Source: Prevotella sp.
GTDB taxonomy: Bacteria; Bacteroidota; Bacteroidia; Bacteroidales; Bacteroidaceae
Length of the DNA stretch: 64,000 nucleotides
NCBI GenBank assembly: GCA_017619375.1
Contig: JAFZSL010000045.1
Span: 161,093-225,092 of the forward strand
Direction: 5' to 3'
Within the stretch, counting starts at the first letter, position 1. Each line of letters opens with the position of its first letter. The notes below the pieces were generated by a model that saw only the letters and a program-made list of their open reading frames with translations, was not told the DNA's origin and searched no databases. The position numbers and the translations under genes were made by a program. Shown piece by piece: positions 1 to 9,601 of this stretch.

Positions 1-2340
1 CCTCTCACCATGATGGTCGTCCTCATTGCAGGATGCACCACGACAGAGACACCACAGAACACCATCAACCAAGAAGATACGATGGCGCGATTGTCCCTCG
101 AAGACAAGGCCCATTTTGTCATCGGGTCAGGAATGGAGGGCTTCTCTGGCGACGATGCCGTCATCGGCACTACACGAAATCTTGTGCCTGGCGCAGCAGG
201 CACCACCTATCCTCTCGACAGTCTGGGCATTCCCGCCATAGTGCTTGCCGATGGGCCTGCAGGACTTCGCATTGATGCCACCCGCGAGGGCGACAAGGGC
301 ACCTACTATTGTACGCATTTCCCCATAGGAACGCTGCTCGCTTCGACGTGGAACACCCAACTTGTCGAGGAGGTGGGCGAGGCCATCGGTGAGGAGGTGA
401 AGGAATATGGTGCCGACGTGTTGCTGGCTCCAGCCTTGAACATCATGCGCAACCCGCTTTGTGGACGCAACTTCGAATACTACTCCGAGGACCCCGTGGT
501 CGCTGGAAAAACCGCTGCCGCATATATCAAAGGTGTGCAGAAAAACAATGTGGGCACCAGCATCAAACACTTCGCAGCCAATAACCAAGAGACCAATCGT
601 ATGAACAACGACGCACGCATCTCGCAGCGTGCGCTACGTGAGATTTACTTGAAGGGTTTTGAAATCGCCATCAAGGAAAGCAAGCCTTGGACGGTGATGA
701 CCTCATACAATTACATCAATGGAACCTACAGTTCGGAGAGCAAGGAACTCGTGGAGACTATCCTCCGTGACGAATGGGGCTATGAAGGCACAGTGATGAC
801 CGACTGGTTCGGTGGTAAGGACGGCGCTCTCCAGATGTGGGCTGGCAACGACATGCTGCAACCAGGCAAGGCTGAACAGTATGACTCCATCGTGGCCGGC
901 GTGAAGAGTGGGAAACTCGTCGAGGCCGACCTGGACAGAAATGTCAGACGCATCCTCAATCTCGTGGAGAAGAGTCCGCGCTACCAAGGATACAAGTATT
1001 CCAACAAACCCGACTTGAAAGCCCATGCACAAGTGACACGCCAGTCGGCTGTCGAGGGTATGGTGCTGATGAAGAACGAGAAGGCGCTGCCCTTTGGAGA
1101 GAACATCAAGAAGGTGGCCCTTTATGGCAACACCTCCTACGACTTCATTGCCGGCGGCACTGGTTCGGGAAATGTGAACCATGCCTATGTGATATCCCTT
1201 CTCGAAGGTATGAAGAATGGCGGTTATGCCGTGAATGATCAATTGAAAGGCAATTATGAGGCTTATCTTGCCGATTGCAAAGCAAAGGCGGAGGCGGCTA
1301 TGGCAGAGGCTGCAAAGAGAGACTCCACTGCTGCCATGTTGATGCGTTTCATGCCACAGCCGCTGCCCGAAGAGAAACTCTTCAACCCAGAGGAGTTGGC
1401 AGCACAGGCCGGTGAGGCTGATGTCGCCGTCATCACTTTCGGCCGATTGTCGGGAGAATTCCTCGACCGGAAGGCGTCCGACTTCAATCTCAGTGCGTCG
1501 GAACGTAAACTTTTGGAACAAGTTTGTGAGGCATACCACAAGTTAGGCAAGAAGGTGGTGGTGCTGCTGAACATCGGAGGCGTCATCGAGACTGCTTCAT
1601 GGAAAGATTTGCCCGATGCCATCCTCTGTGCTTGGCAGGCGGGCCAGGAGGGTGGAAACAGCGTGGTCGACGTACTCTGCGGAAAGCAGTCGCCTTCGGG
1701 CAAGTTCACCATGACATGGCCGGTGAAGTTCACCGATGTCCATTCTTCCAAGAACTTCCCCATCGACCAGGATCCTCGTATCGACATGTTGAACCAAGGC
1801 CAAAAAGGCAATGTGAGAAATGTGGACTATACTGAATATGAGGAAGACATTTATGTGGGCTACCGCTATTTCGACTCATTCGACATCCCCGTGAGTTATC
1901 CTTTCGGCTTTGGGCTCAGTTATGCCACCTTCGACTACGACCAGGCGAAGATTGCAGAGAAAGACGGAGAATATGAGGTAACTGTCAACGTGAAGAATAG
2001 TGGTGAACACGAGGGTAAGGAAGTGGTGCAGCTATATGTCTCCGCCCCTGACAACAAGGCTGCCAACAAGCCCGCCAAGGAACTGAAAGCATTTGCCAAG
2101 ACCAAACTGTTGAAGCCTGGTGAGAGCGAAACCGTCACTCTGAAGGTGAAAACCGAAGACCTCGCCTCTTTTGACGAGGAGGCCTCAGCGTGGGTGGTCG
2201 CCGCTGGCGAATATCAATTCCTTGTAGGAGCATCCTCGCAAGACATTAGGTCAACACTCAGTGCCTCGGTCAAGGCTCAGTCGCAGAAAGCCAACAACGT
2301 ATTGAAGCCGGAAAAGAAGATGAACCTGCTGAAAAGATAG
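1..2340 (+). CDS. GH3 beta-glycosidase lipoprotein (beta-glucosidase/beta-xylosidase type), 5' end probably outside window
   Basis: Glycoside hydrolase family 3 enzyme that should remove terminal beta-linked glucose or xylose from oligosaccharides in the periplasm or at the outer membrane. Visible parts are an N-terminal lipobox (LIAGC), the GH3 barrel with GGTTYPLD and FAANNQETNR motifs, the nucleophile motif VMTDWFGG (Asp265 counting from the ATG at 10), the second alpha/beta domain, and a C-terminal fibronectin-III-like domain starting near the YPFGFGLSY motif. Only six residues precede AGC if the ATG at 10 is used, too short for a lipoprotein signal, and the frame is open to base 1, so the true start is probably upstream of the window. 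It lies 33 bp before a CE1 esterase, suggesting joint action on decorated hemicellulose. Substrate cannot be told from sequence alone. Confidence 0.9.
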   Translation, partial: PLTMMVVLIAGCTTTETPQNTINQEDTMARLSLEDKAHFVIGSGMEGFSGDDAVIGTTRNLVPGAAGTTYPLDSLGIPAIVLADGPAGLRIDATREGDKGTYYCTHFPIGTLLASTWNTQLVEEVGEAIGEEVKEYGADVLLAPALNIMRNPLCGRNFEYYSEDPVVAGKTAAAYIKGVQKNNVGTSIKHFAANNQETNRMNNDARISQRALREIYLKGFEIAIKESKPWTVMTSYNYINGTYSSESKELVETILRDEWGYEGTVMTDWFGGKDGALQMWAGNDMLQPGKAEQYDSIVAGVKSGKLVEADLDRNVRRILNLVEKSPRYQGYKYSNKPDLKAHAQVTRQSAVEGMVLMKNEKALPFGENIKKVALYGNTSYDFIAGGTGSGNVNHAYVISLLEGMKNGGYAVNDQLKGNYEAYLADCKAKAEAAMAEAAKRDSTAAMLMRFMPQPLPEEKLFNPEELAAQAGEADVAVITFGRLSGEFLDRKASDFNLSASERKLLEQVCEAYHKLGKKVVVLLNIGGVIETASWKDLPDAILCAWQAGQEGGNSVVDVLCGKQSPSGKFTMTWPVKFTDVHSSKNFPIDQDPRIDMLNQGQKGNVRNVDYTEYEEDIYVGYRYFDSFDIPVSYPFGFGLSYATFDYDQAKIAEKDGEYEVTVNVKNSGEHEGKEVVQLYVSAPDNKAANKPAKELKAFAKTKLLKPGESETVTLKVKTEDLASFDEEASAWVVAAGEYQFLVGASSQDIRSTLSASVKAQSQKANNVLKPEKKMNLLKR

Positions 2341-3618
<1,278 letters not shown>

Positions 3619-3657
3619 TTGAATCCACTTTAATAAGTGGAAAGTGCGCAAAAGTAC

Positions 3658-3713
3658 GGTGTGCATCTCCCTAACCTTGATTCGGGACGGGGTGATGCAC
3701 ACCACCTTTTTGC
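3658..3713 (+). terminator. Rho-independent terminator after the GH3-CE1 pair
   Basis: Inverted repeat GGTGTGCATCTCCC (3658-3671) / GGGTGATGCACACC (3690-3703), 14 bp with one mismatch, followed by ACCTTTTT. It lies 40 bp after the esterase stop codon. Confidence 0.8.
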
Positions 3714-3754
3714 TCCTAATTAATTATGATTTTTGTGAGAAAAAACGATTCGTA

Positions 3755-3786
3755 TTTGTGGTTGTGTGTAAAAAAATATATCTTTG
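3755..3786 (+). promoter_or_regulatory. Bacteroidetes-type promoter of the TonB-dependent receptor
   Basis: TTTG (3755-3758), 20 bp, then TATCTTTG (3779-3786), matching the Bacteroidetes consensus TTTG-N19-21-TAnnTTTG. The predicted leader to the ATG at 3835 is about 40 nt. Confidence 0.75.
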
Positions 3787-3834
3787 TGCTTTAATTGATT
3801 ATTTCATCGGCATTCATCTAAGAACAAAATATAA

Positions 3835-5733
3835 ATGAAAAAGAATTTCTTAATGCTCTTTTCCTTTGTGGTGGGGTGCACGAATATGCAAGCACAGACG
3901 GATTCGTTGATATTTAGCACCACCCATGAGATACGCGAGGTGGTGGTGACAGGAACACGCAATGCCACCGACGTGAGACACCTTCCGATGACGGTGACAG
4001 TCATCTCAAGGGATAAGTTGACGGAGCAAAATCAGGTGAACGTGCTGCCGACAGTGATGCAGCAGGTGCCGGGACTCTTTGTCACCGGCCGTTCGATGAT
4101 GGGCTATGGCGTCTCCACAGGGGCTGCTGGAGGCATCAATATGAGAGGAATCACCGGCGGGTCGGGACAGTTGCTCGTCCTTATCGACGGTCATCCGCAA
4201 TACCAAGGGGTCTATGGTCATCCCATCAGCGACAGTTACCAGACGTTGATGGCCGACAGGGTGGAGGTGCTTAGAGGCCCCGCCTCAGTGCTCTATGGCT
4301 CCAATGCCATGGGTGGCGTGATGAACATCGTGACGCGGGCGATGCACCACGACGGCGTGAAGACCAACCTCAATGTCGGTGCCGGCAGTTATGGCACGGT
4401 TCAGGCAGAGGCCTCCAACCAAGTGAGGAGTGGGAAACTCTCCACCACGGTGGCTGCACAGTATGCTCGCACCGACAACCACCGGCCGCGTATGGGCTTC
4501 GAGCAGTACGGGGGATATTTCAAGGTGGGCTATGATTTCTCCGCCCATTGGAAAGCCTATTTTGATGCCAATGTGACACACTTCAACGCCAGTTATCCGG
4601 GAACCACCTCCAAACCGATGTTCGAAGCCAACCAGTGGATCACCCGTGGGGTGGTGTCGGCGGCATTGGAGAACCATTATGATAACACAAGCGGAGCCAT
4701 CAGCGTATATTCCAATTTTGGAAGACACAAGATTGATGACGGCACCACCGACCCCGCGAGCCCCACGGTACGATATTTCAGGTCGCAGGATGCACTCACC
4801 GGTGTCTCCTGGTACCAGAGCGCCCGACTCTTTGAGGGCAACAGGCTCACGGTGGGTGTCGATTACCAGCACATCTATGGCAAGGCGTTCTATACCTCGA
4901 AAGCGACGGGGGAGGTGCTCGACACGCCCAACAAGCAAAGTGGCAGGTCCAACCGTGACGAAGTGGCGGGATATGTCGACTTCAGACAGGACTTGTTGCA
5001 ATGGCTGACCATCGATGCCGGCTTGCGCGTAGACCATCACAACATCACCGGAACGGAACTGATTCCACAAGCCGGTATCGTCTTACGACCCATGGCGACA
5101 GGAGAAATCAAGGCGATGGCGAGCAAGGGTTTCAGAAACCCCACGATGCGTGAGATGTTTCTCTATCCACCATCGAACACTGACTTGGAACCGGAGCGGT
5201 TGTGGAACTACGAACTCTCCTGGAGACATAGCCCCGAATTGTCTTCTGGATACTTCGAATATGGCTTGAACCTTTTCTACATCAAAGGCGACAATATGAT
5301 TCAGACCATGCCCGTGGATGGCAAACCCAGGAACGTGAACACGGGAGAGATAGAGAATCATGGATTGGAACTGGAAGCAACTTGGCATTACGACAACCAT
5401 TGGAGTTTCAACTCCAACCACTCCTTCCTGCATATGGAGAACAAGGTGTTGGCGGCACCTGAATACAAGGGATACATCGGAGCCAACTACCGTTGTGGGC
5501 GTTGGATGGCGAATGTGGGGATGCAGTACATCGATGGACTCTATACTTCTGTGGGGGAAGAGGAAACCAAGGAGAATTTCAGTCTGCTTAGTGCTGCTGT
5601 CACTTTCAAAGCCACTAATGCAGTAAGACTATGGGTCAGAGGTGAAAACCTGCTGGCGGAGAAATATGAAATAAACCTTGGATATCCCATGCCACGCGCC
5701 ACATTTATGGCTGGTGTCAATGTCGAGTTCTGA
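3835..5733 (+). CDS. TonB-dependent outer membrane receptor (not of SusC type)
   Basis: 632-residue outer-membrane beta-barrel transporter energised by TonB. It has a signal peptide ending near MQAQ, a TonB-box-like stretch IREVVVTGTRN (about 34-44), a plug domain (about 45-150, with VMQQVPGLFVTG, GVSTGAAGGINMRGI and VEVLRGPASVLYGSNAMGG) and a barrel ending in a C-terminal aromatic (VNVEF). Its length fits the siderophore/cobalamin/haem receptor class and is much shorter than SusC proteins, and no SusD partner is adjacent. It has its own promoter and terminator, so it is monocistronic. The ligand is unknown. Confidence 0.88.
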   Translation: MKKNFLMLFSFVVGCTNMQAQTDSLIFSTTHEIREVVVTGTRNATDVRHLPMTVTVISRDKLTEQNQVNVLPTVMQQVPGLFVTGRSMMGYGVSTGAAGGINMRGITGGSGQLLVLIDGHPQYQGVYGHPISDSYQTLMADRVEVLRGPASVLYGSNAMGGVMNIVTRAMHHDGVKTNLNVGAGSYGTVQAEASNQVRSGKLSTTVAAQYARTDNHRPRMGFEQYGGYFKVGYDFSAHWKAYFDANVTHFNASYPGTTSKPMFEANQWITRGVVSAALENHYDNTSGAISVYSNFGRHKIDDGTTDPASPTVRYFRSQDALTGVSWYQSARLFEGNRLTVGVDYQHIYGKAFYTSKATGEVLDTPNKQSGRSNRDEVAGYVDFRQDLLQWLTIDAGLRVDHHNITGTELIPQAGIVLRPMATGEIKAMASKGFRNPTMREMFLYPPSNTDLEPERLWNYELSWRHSPELSSGYFEYGLNLFYIKGDNMIQTMPVDGKPRNVNTGEIENHGLELEATWHYDNHWSFNSNHSFLHMENKVLAAPEYKGYIGANYRCGRWMANVGMQYIDGLYTSVGEEETKENFSLLSAAVTFKATNAVRLWVRGENLLAEKYEINLGYPMPRATFMAGVNVEF

Positions 5734-5777
5734 CTTTTTTAGAATTTGACGAAGTTTTCCACATGCATATAAGAACA

Positions 5778-5806
5778 AACACGCGCTCAGTTGCCGAGCG
5801 CGTGTT
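5778..5806. terminator. Bidirectional terminator between convergent genes
   Basis: Perfect 11-bp inverted repeat AACACGCGCTC / GAGCGCGTGTT with a 7-nt loop, midway between the receptor stop (5733) and the adenosine deaminase stop (5834). Flanking T-rich sequence is modest on both sides. Confidence 0.75.
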
Positions 5807-5833
5807 CGTTAATTCGATAAACTCTTTTTCCTC

Positions 5834-6898
5834 CTATATTTTTATTCTTTTCTCTGCTTTCCTGCGCAGTTCCTCCTTTTCCTCTTCAGAGATGAAGCTA
5901 TGGCTGATGGCAGACTCCACGATGGCCTCCGCCCCGGCGCTGGTGAGGATGCCCGCGTCAAAGAGTTTTTGGAATTCCTTGCGAAGGGTGGTGTTCGACA
6001 CCGTCATATTGTCGGTGGCAATATTGATGCTCACGCCAGAATTGAGGAAAGAGGGAAGGGGATAGTCCTTTATCAATGTGACGCCTTTCAGTGCCCGCGT
6101 CTGCAGGTTGCTCGTTGGGCATAGGGTGAGGCACACGTTCTTGGTTTTCAGCAATGCTTTCATTTCCTCGTTGTCATGGCTGCGCACCCCGTGGCCGATG
6201 CGCCGTGTGCCGAAGTCGATGGCATGGCGCATGCTTTCCACATCGGCCGCCTCACCGGAATGGATGGTGAAGGGGATTCCGATGGCATGGGCGTGCTCGA
6301 AAAGGTCTCGGAAATCCTCTGTAGGATACAATGCTTCGGCGCCGGCGAGGTCGATGCCGCAAACCCCGTCGCCAAGGTATTTTTCGCCCAGACGCACTGT
6401 TTCCATATTTTCTGCCTCGTTGCCTTTACCACGCATACAGCTGAGTATCAGGTTGGCTTTGAAACCGTTGATGCAACCGGCCAAGCCACGTCTGAGGCCG
6501 TCGATGGCCGCTCTCACCACCTCTTCCTGGCTAAGGCCTTTTTCCTGATGCTGTTGTGGGGCGAAACGAATCTCTGCGTAAAGCAGTTGCATGGCATCGA
6601 GACGCCTCACCAGACTCTCCACGCTAAAGGCGATGGTGGAGGGCATTTGCATCACAGAGAGGGGCAGGTCGAAGCATTTCAGGTAGCGGTTGAGGTCCTT
6701 GCAATCTTCAGGACAGGAGAGCAGTTCATAGATTTCTCTTGTTGAGGAAGGTAAGTCCACTCCTTCTTCCTTGGCCATGTGCAAAACGTCTTCAGCCGAG
6801 AGAGAGCCGTCAAGGTGAAGGTGTAGTTCCACCAAGGCATATCGAGACGCGTCTGTCAATGGGGATGGCGTCGATGGATTGTCATAGGGTGTTTCCAT
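5834..6898 (-). CDS. add: Adenosine deaminase family protein
   Basis: 354-residue cytoplasmic metal-dependent hydrolase that should convert adenosine (or a related purine) to inosine and ammonia. Metal and catalytic motifs are in order: HLHLDGS (His26, His28), a HSGEA motif (zinc His and catalytic Glu), RIGHGVRS (catalytic His) and TDN in IATDNMTVSNTTL (metal Asp). The TDN version in place of TDD occurs in many bacterial homologues. It stands alone and convergent with the receptor gene. A good promoter lies upstream on the minus strand. Adenosine versus adenine or 6-aminodeoxyfutalosine cannot be separated with certainty, but adenosine is the most likely substrate. Confidence 0.87.
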   Translation of the reverse strand: METPYDNPSTPSPLTDASRYALVELHLHLDGSLSAEDVLHMAKEEGVDLPSSTREIYELLSCPEDCKDLNRYLKCFDLPLSVMQMPSTIAFSVESLVRRLDAMQLLYAEIRFAPQQHQEKGLSQEEVVRAAIDGLRRGLAGCINGFKANLILSCMRGKGNEAENMETVRLGEKYLGDGVCGIDLAGAEALYPTEDFRDLFEHAHAIGIPFTIHSGEAADVESMRHAIDFGTRRIGHGVRSHDNEEMKALLKTKNVCLTLCPTSNLQTRALKGVTLIKDYPLPSFLNSGVSINIATDNMTVSNTTLRKEFQKLFDAGILTSAGAEAIVESAISHSFISEEEKEELRRKAEKRIKI

Positions 6899-6965
6899 AT
6901 TTTGCGATTATATAATGGTCAATGTGGTCGTTGATATTCTTTGCCATTCAAGGTATTTGACCTTG

Positions 6966-6997
6966 CAAAAATAGAAAAAAACTCCGAAAGCAACAAA
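6966..6997 (-). promoter_or_regulatory. Promoter of the adenosine deaminase gene
   Basis: On the minus strand TTTG (6997-6994), 20 bp, TATTTTTG (6973-6966). The 305-bp gap 6899-7203 holds this promoter and the divergent one for the LRR lipoprotein; I see nothing else in it. Confidence 0.75.
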
Positions 6998-7086
6998 CTT
7001 GGCTCTTTCCTTTTTTTCAATAGATGTGATATTTTCTGTGGACTACTGAAAAAATGGAGGAAATATGAAAATTTCAACTATAGTTC

Positions 7087-7117
7087 ATTGTCCTTTCTTT
7101 TTTTTTACCTATTTTTG
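7087..7117 (+). promoter_or_regulatory. Promoter of the LRR lipoprotein gene
   Basis: ATTG (7087-7090), 19 bp, TATTTTTG (7110-7117). The leader to the ATG at 7204 would be about 80 nt. Confidence 0.6.
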
Positions 7118-7203
7118 CACTGTTAAGAAAAGGTGGAAATGGATTTGCCCACAAAGTCAATTGATTAATAGTTGTGCCCGACACGAATCAGGGTGTTTGC
7201 AAG

Positions 7204-8055
7204 ATGAAAAAAATGATGTTGGTACTTGCTGTTCTTTTCCTTGTCGGGTGTGATTTCATCAAGAATCCAGAGCAAGTCAAAGATGACGAAAACAAAAAGG
7301 AAGAGAATGTCGACCCGCAAACTGAAGAAAAAGAGGATGATGGTGTGGTGGTGGTGTTGAACGAACAGAATTTTCCAGACCAAAAGTTCCGTTGGGCCAT
7401 ATGTAGGATGTTGCCAGTGGCCGATGGTGATACCATACCCAACAAGTTTTTGAGGGTGGTTGACGAGATGGATTTGCATGAATCGGGCATCTCAAGCTTG
7501 AGAGGCATAGAATTCTTTGGCGCTCTCAGGCAACTTGACTGTAGTGACAATCAGTTGATGTCAATTGACATATCCTTGAATAAAAATTTGGAAGTGTTGT
7601 GCTGCAAAGGAAACAAACTGAATTCCATTGATGTGACACAAAACGAGAAGTTATGGCTTTTTAATTGCAGTGGAAACCAGTTGAAATCCCTTGATGTGTC
7701 TAAAAACACCAAATTGACGGTTTTGCTATGTTATGAAAATCCATTGGAGGAAAATGGGATTGATGTGTCACATAATATCGAATTGAGCGCTTTGGGAGTT
7801 GAAGGTTGCGGGTTGAAGGTGCTGGATGTCGCTTCAAATTCCAATCTAAAGGAATTGTATTGCAGTGACAATGATTTCAAAGAATTGAATCTGGTTAATA
7901 ACACGAAGTTGGTTAACTTGATTTGCGAGCAACCAATTTGGCCTTTTCCTCAAATTAAAATCTCCCTGCCATCCAACAATAAGAATTTAGGAGAGGGAAA
8001 AGGACAAACACGTAAGAACTTTGCTTTAACTTGGTCGGAAAAGAGATATCATTAA
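7204..8055 (+). CDS. Leucine-rich-repeat lipoprotein
   Basis: 283-residue predicted lipoprotein. The ATG at 7204 is preferred over the in-frame ATG at 7174 because it gives a clean signal peptide MKKMMLVLAVLFLVGC with lipobox LVGC. A charged low-complexity linker (about 17-45, rich in D, E and K) is followed by about five to six LRR units of roughly 21 residues with the pattern LxxLxCxxNxLxxLDVSxNxxL, the form common in Bacteroidetes surface proteins and distantly like internalins. Such repeats bind proteins; the partner is unknown. The repeat run stops abruptly near residue 250 and lacks the C-terminal tail seen in other secreted proteins of this window, while a tail-coding fragment lies just downstream (8181-8396). 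Confidence 0.75.
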   Translation: MKKMMLVLAVLFLVGCDFIKNPEQVKDDENKKEENVDPQTEEKEDDGVVVVLNEQNFPDQKFRWAICRMLPVADGDTIPNKFLRVVDEMDLHESGISSLRGIEFFGALRQLDCSDNQLMSIDISLNKNLEVLCCKGNKLNSIDVTQNEKLWLFNCSGNQLKSLDVSKNTKLTVLLCYENPLEENGIDVSHNIELSALGVEGCGLKVLDVASNSNLKELYCSDNDFKELNLVNNTKLVNLICEQPIWPFPQIKISLPSNNKNLGEGKGQTRKNFALTWSEKRYH

Positions 8056-8057
8056 CC

Positions 8058-8396
8058 ATGCAACCTCGTTGGGGTATTTGCCCTTTGCTGCTCTTGACAT
8101 GCTTCCCTCCTCTGACTGCCGTTGCCCAGAGATTGGTGTTCAGTCATCCGGGGCAACTCTACACCGTAGACGACCATTAGATGGAGGAACGTAGAAGGCT
8201 TGTCGAAGACTATTTCCCTATCCGCTCGCAAAGGGTGCTTGCCAGCATCATCGACATGGTGGGTATAGACATCGTGGAAACATGTCAACAGACCTTACCC
8301 GACGATGAAGGCTATTACAATCTCCAAGGGCAGCGGGTGCTACATCCTTCCAAGGGGTTGTATGTTCATCGCGGAAGGAAAGGCGTTGTCAAATGA
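8058..8396 (+). pseudogene. Decayed small secreted protein with in-frame TAG
   Basis: One reading frame from ATG 8058 to 8396 is interrupted by a single TAG at 8178-8180. The first part (40 codons) starts with a credible signal peptide (hydrophobic PLLLLTCFPPL, cleavage near AVAQ). The part after the stop (71 codons from ATG 8181) ends in a tail GYYNLQGQRVLHPSKGLYV followed by a basic end, like the C-terminal tails of the fucosidase and the PUL binding protein in this window. The simplest reading is a nonsense-mutated or internally deleted secreted protein; a sequencing error or two tiny genes are alternatives. No function can be given. Confidence 0.5.
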
Positions 8397-8426
8397 AAAG
8401 GATACACCATTAAAATACAAGTGGAT

Positions 8427-9182
8427 ATGGATAGGAGGGAATTCCTTAAGAAGTCGGCCGTGGCGGCAGCCGGAGGGTTGTTGTTCACTACACCCTTGGG
8501 TCGGATTGCCGCGCAGGGAAGGGATGAAGAAACAAAAACCATAAATAATAAACAACCTATGAAAGTTTTATTGATCAACGGAAGTGCTCGTAGGAAGGGC
8601 AACGCCTACACCGCCTTGAGTGAGGTGGCGAAGCAATTGGAGAAGAACGGCATCGAGGCTGAAATCGTGCAAATCGGCGCCAAACCCGTTCGTGGTTGTG
8701 TCGCCTGCGGCCAATGCAAGGCGAAAGGTCTTGGCAAATGCGTGTTCGACGATGACATCTGCAACCAGGTGGCTGCGAAGATGGCGGAGGCCGATGCCCT
8801 CATCGTGGGGTCGCCGGTTTATTACGGCCAACCCAATGGTTCGGTACTATCTTTGATGCAACGGCTTTTCTATTCTGCAGGTGAGACGGTGAAGAACAAG
8901 CCTGCCGCCGCGGTCTGTGTTTGCCGAAGAGGTGGTGCCACCGCTGCATTCCAAACCCTCAACATGCCTTTCCAAATGATGAACATGCCCGTCGTCACCT
9001 CGCAGTATTGGAACATCGTTTACGGAGCGGCAGAGGGCCAGGCGGCTCTCGACACCGAGGGCATGCAGACCATGAGGACCTTGGCTGACAATATGGCGTG
9101 GATGTTGAATAAGATACACGCTGATGGAAAAACCGTATACCCGGAACGGGAGCAATGGCAAATGATGAATTTTATTCGTTAG
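8427..9182 (+). CDS. Tat-exported flavodoxin-fold NAD(P)H-dependent oxidoreductase
   Basis: 251 residues from ATG 8427 (a GTG two codons upstream is the only longer option). The N-terminus MDRREFLKKSAVAAAGG has a twin-arginine motif and hydrophobic stretch, so a folded flavoprotein is probably exported or membrane-anchored. The rest is a flavodoxin-like domain of the NADPH-dependent FMN reductase / iron-sulfur flavoprotein type: FMN phosphate-binding LLINGSARRKGNA, a cysteine cluster CVACGQCKAKGLGKC, and SPVYYGQPNGSV. It is 26 bp before a rhodanese and may share a transcript with it. Electron donor and acceptor are unknown. An internal start at the MKVLLING segment (about 8559) would give a cytoplasmic version. 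Confidence 0.8.
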   Translation: MDRREFLKKSAVAAAGGLLFTTPLGRIAAQGRDEETKTINNKQPMKVLLINGSARRKGNAYTALSEVAKQLEKNGIEAEIVQIGAKPVRGCVACGQCKAKGLGKCVFDDDICNQVAAKMAEADALIVGSPVYYGQPNGSVLSLMQRLFYSAGETVKNKPAAAVCVCRRGGATAAFQTLNMPFQMMNMPVVTSQYWNIVYGAAEGQAALDTEGMQTMRTLADNMAWMLNKIHADGKTVYPEREQWQMMNFIR

Positions 9183-9208
9183 GTTGGATAACATAATCAT
9201 TTCATGAA

Positions 9209-9589
9209 ATGAGAAGATTTTTGACTTTCATCTTGGCTGCATTGGGATTGAACATAGCCTGTAGCCAGAGCTTTGAGAACACAGACGTCAAGGGTTTCGC
9301 CGAATTGATAGACAGTCCCGAGGTGGTGATCCTGGACGTGAGAACAGTGGAGGAGTTCAACGAGGGACACATCAAGGGTGCCATACTTATCGACCAAAAC
9401 AAGAGCGACTTCCTCGAGCAGGTGGAGCAGAAGTTGCCGAAGGAAAAGACCATAGCCATTTATTGCCGCAGTGGAAGAAGGTCTGCCAATGCCGCCGAAC
9501 GCCTTGCAAAGGCTGGTTACAGACCCGTCAATTTGAAAGGTGGCATCCTGGAATGGACCAAGGAGAACATGCCGGTGACTAAGGATTAA
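9209..9589 (+). CDS. Secreted or lipid-anchored rhodanese-domain protein
   Basis: 126 residues: an N-terminal signal with a cysteine at its end (LGLNIACSQS, an imperfect lipobox) and a single rhodanese domain with DVRTVEEFNEGHIKGA and the active-site loop YCRSGRRS (Cys86), ending with GGILEWTKENMPV. Single-domain rhodaneses move sulfane sulfur or act as redox thiol proteins; export suggests a periplasmic sulfur or thiol role. It lies between an exported flavoprotein and a radical SAM enzyme on the same strand (gaps of 26 and 12 bp), so the three are probably co-transcribed. Confidence 0.85.
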   Translation: MRRFLTFILAALGLNIACSQSFENTDVKGFAELIDSPEVVILDVRTVEEFNEGHIKGAILIDQNKSDFLEQVEQKLPKEKTIAIYCRSGRRSANAAERLAKAGYRPVNLKGGILEWTKENMPVTKD

Positions 9590-9601
9590 GATTGAACGAT
9601 T

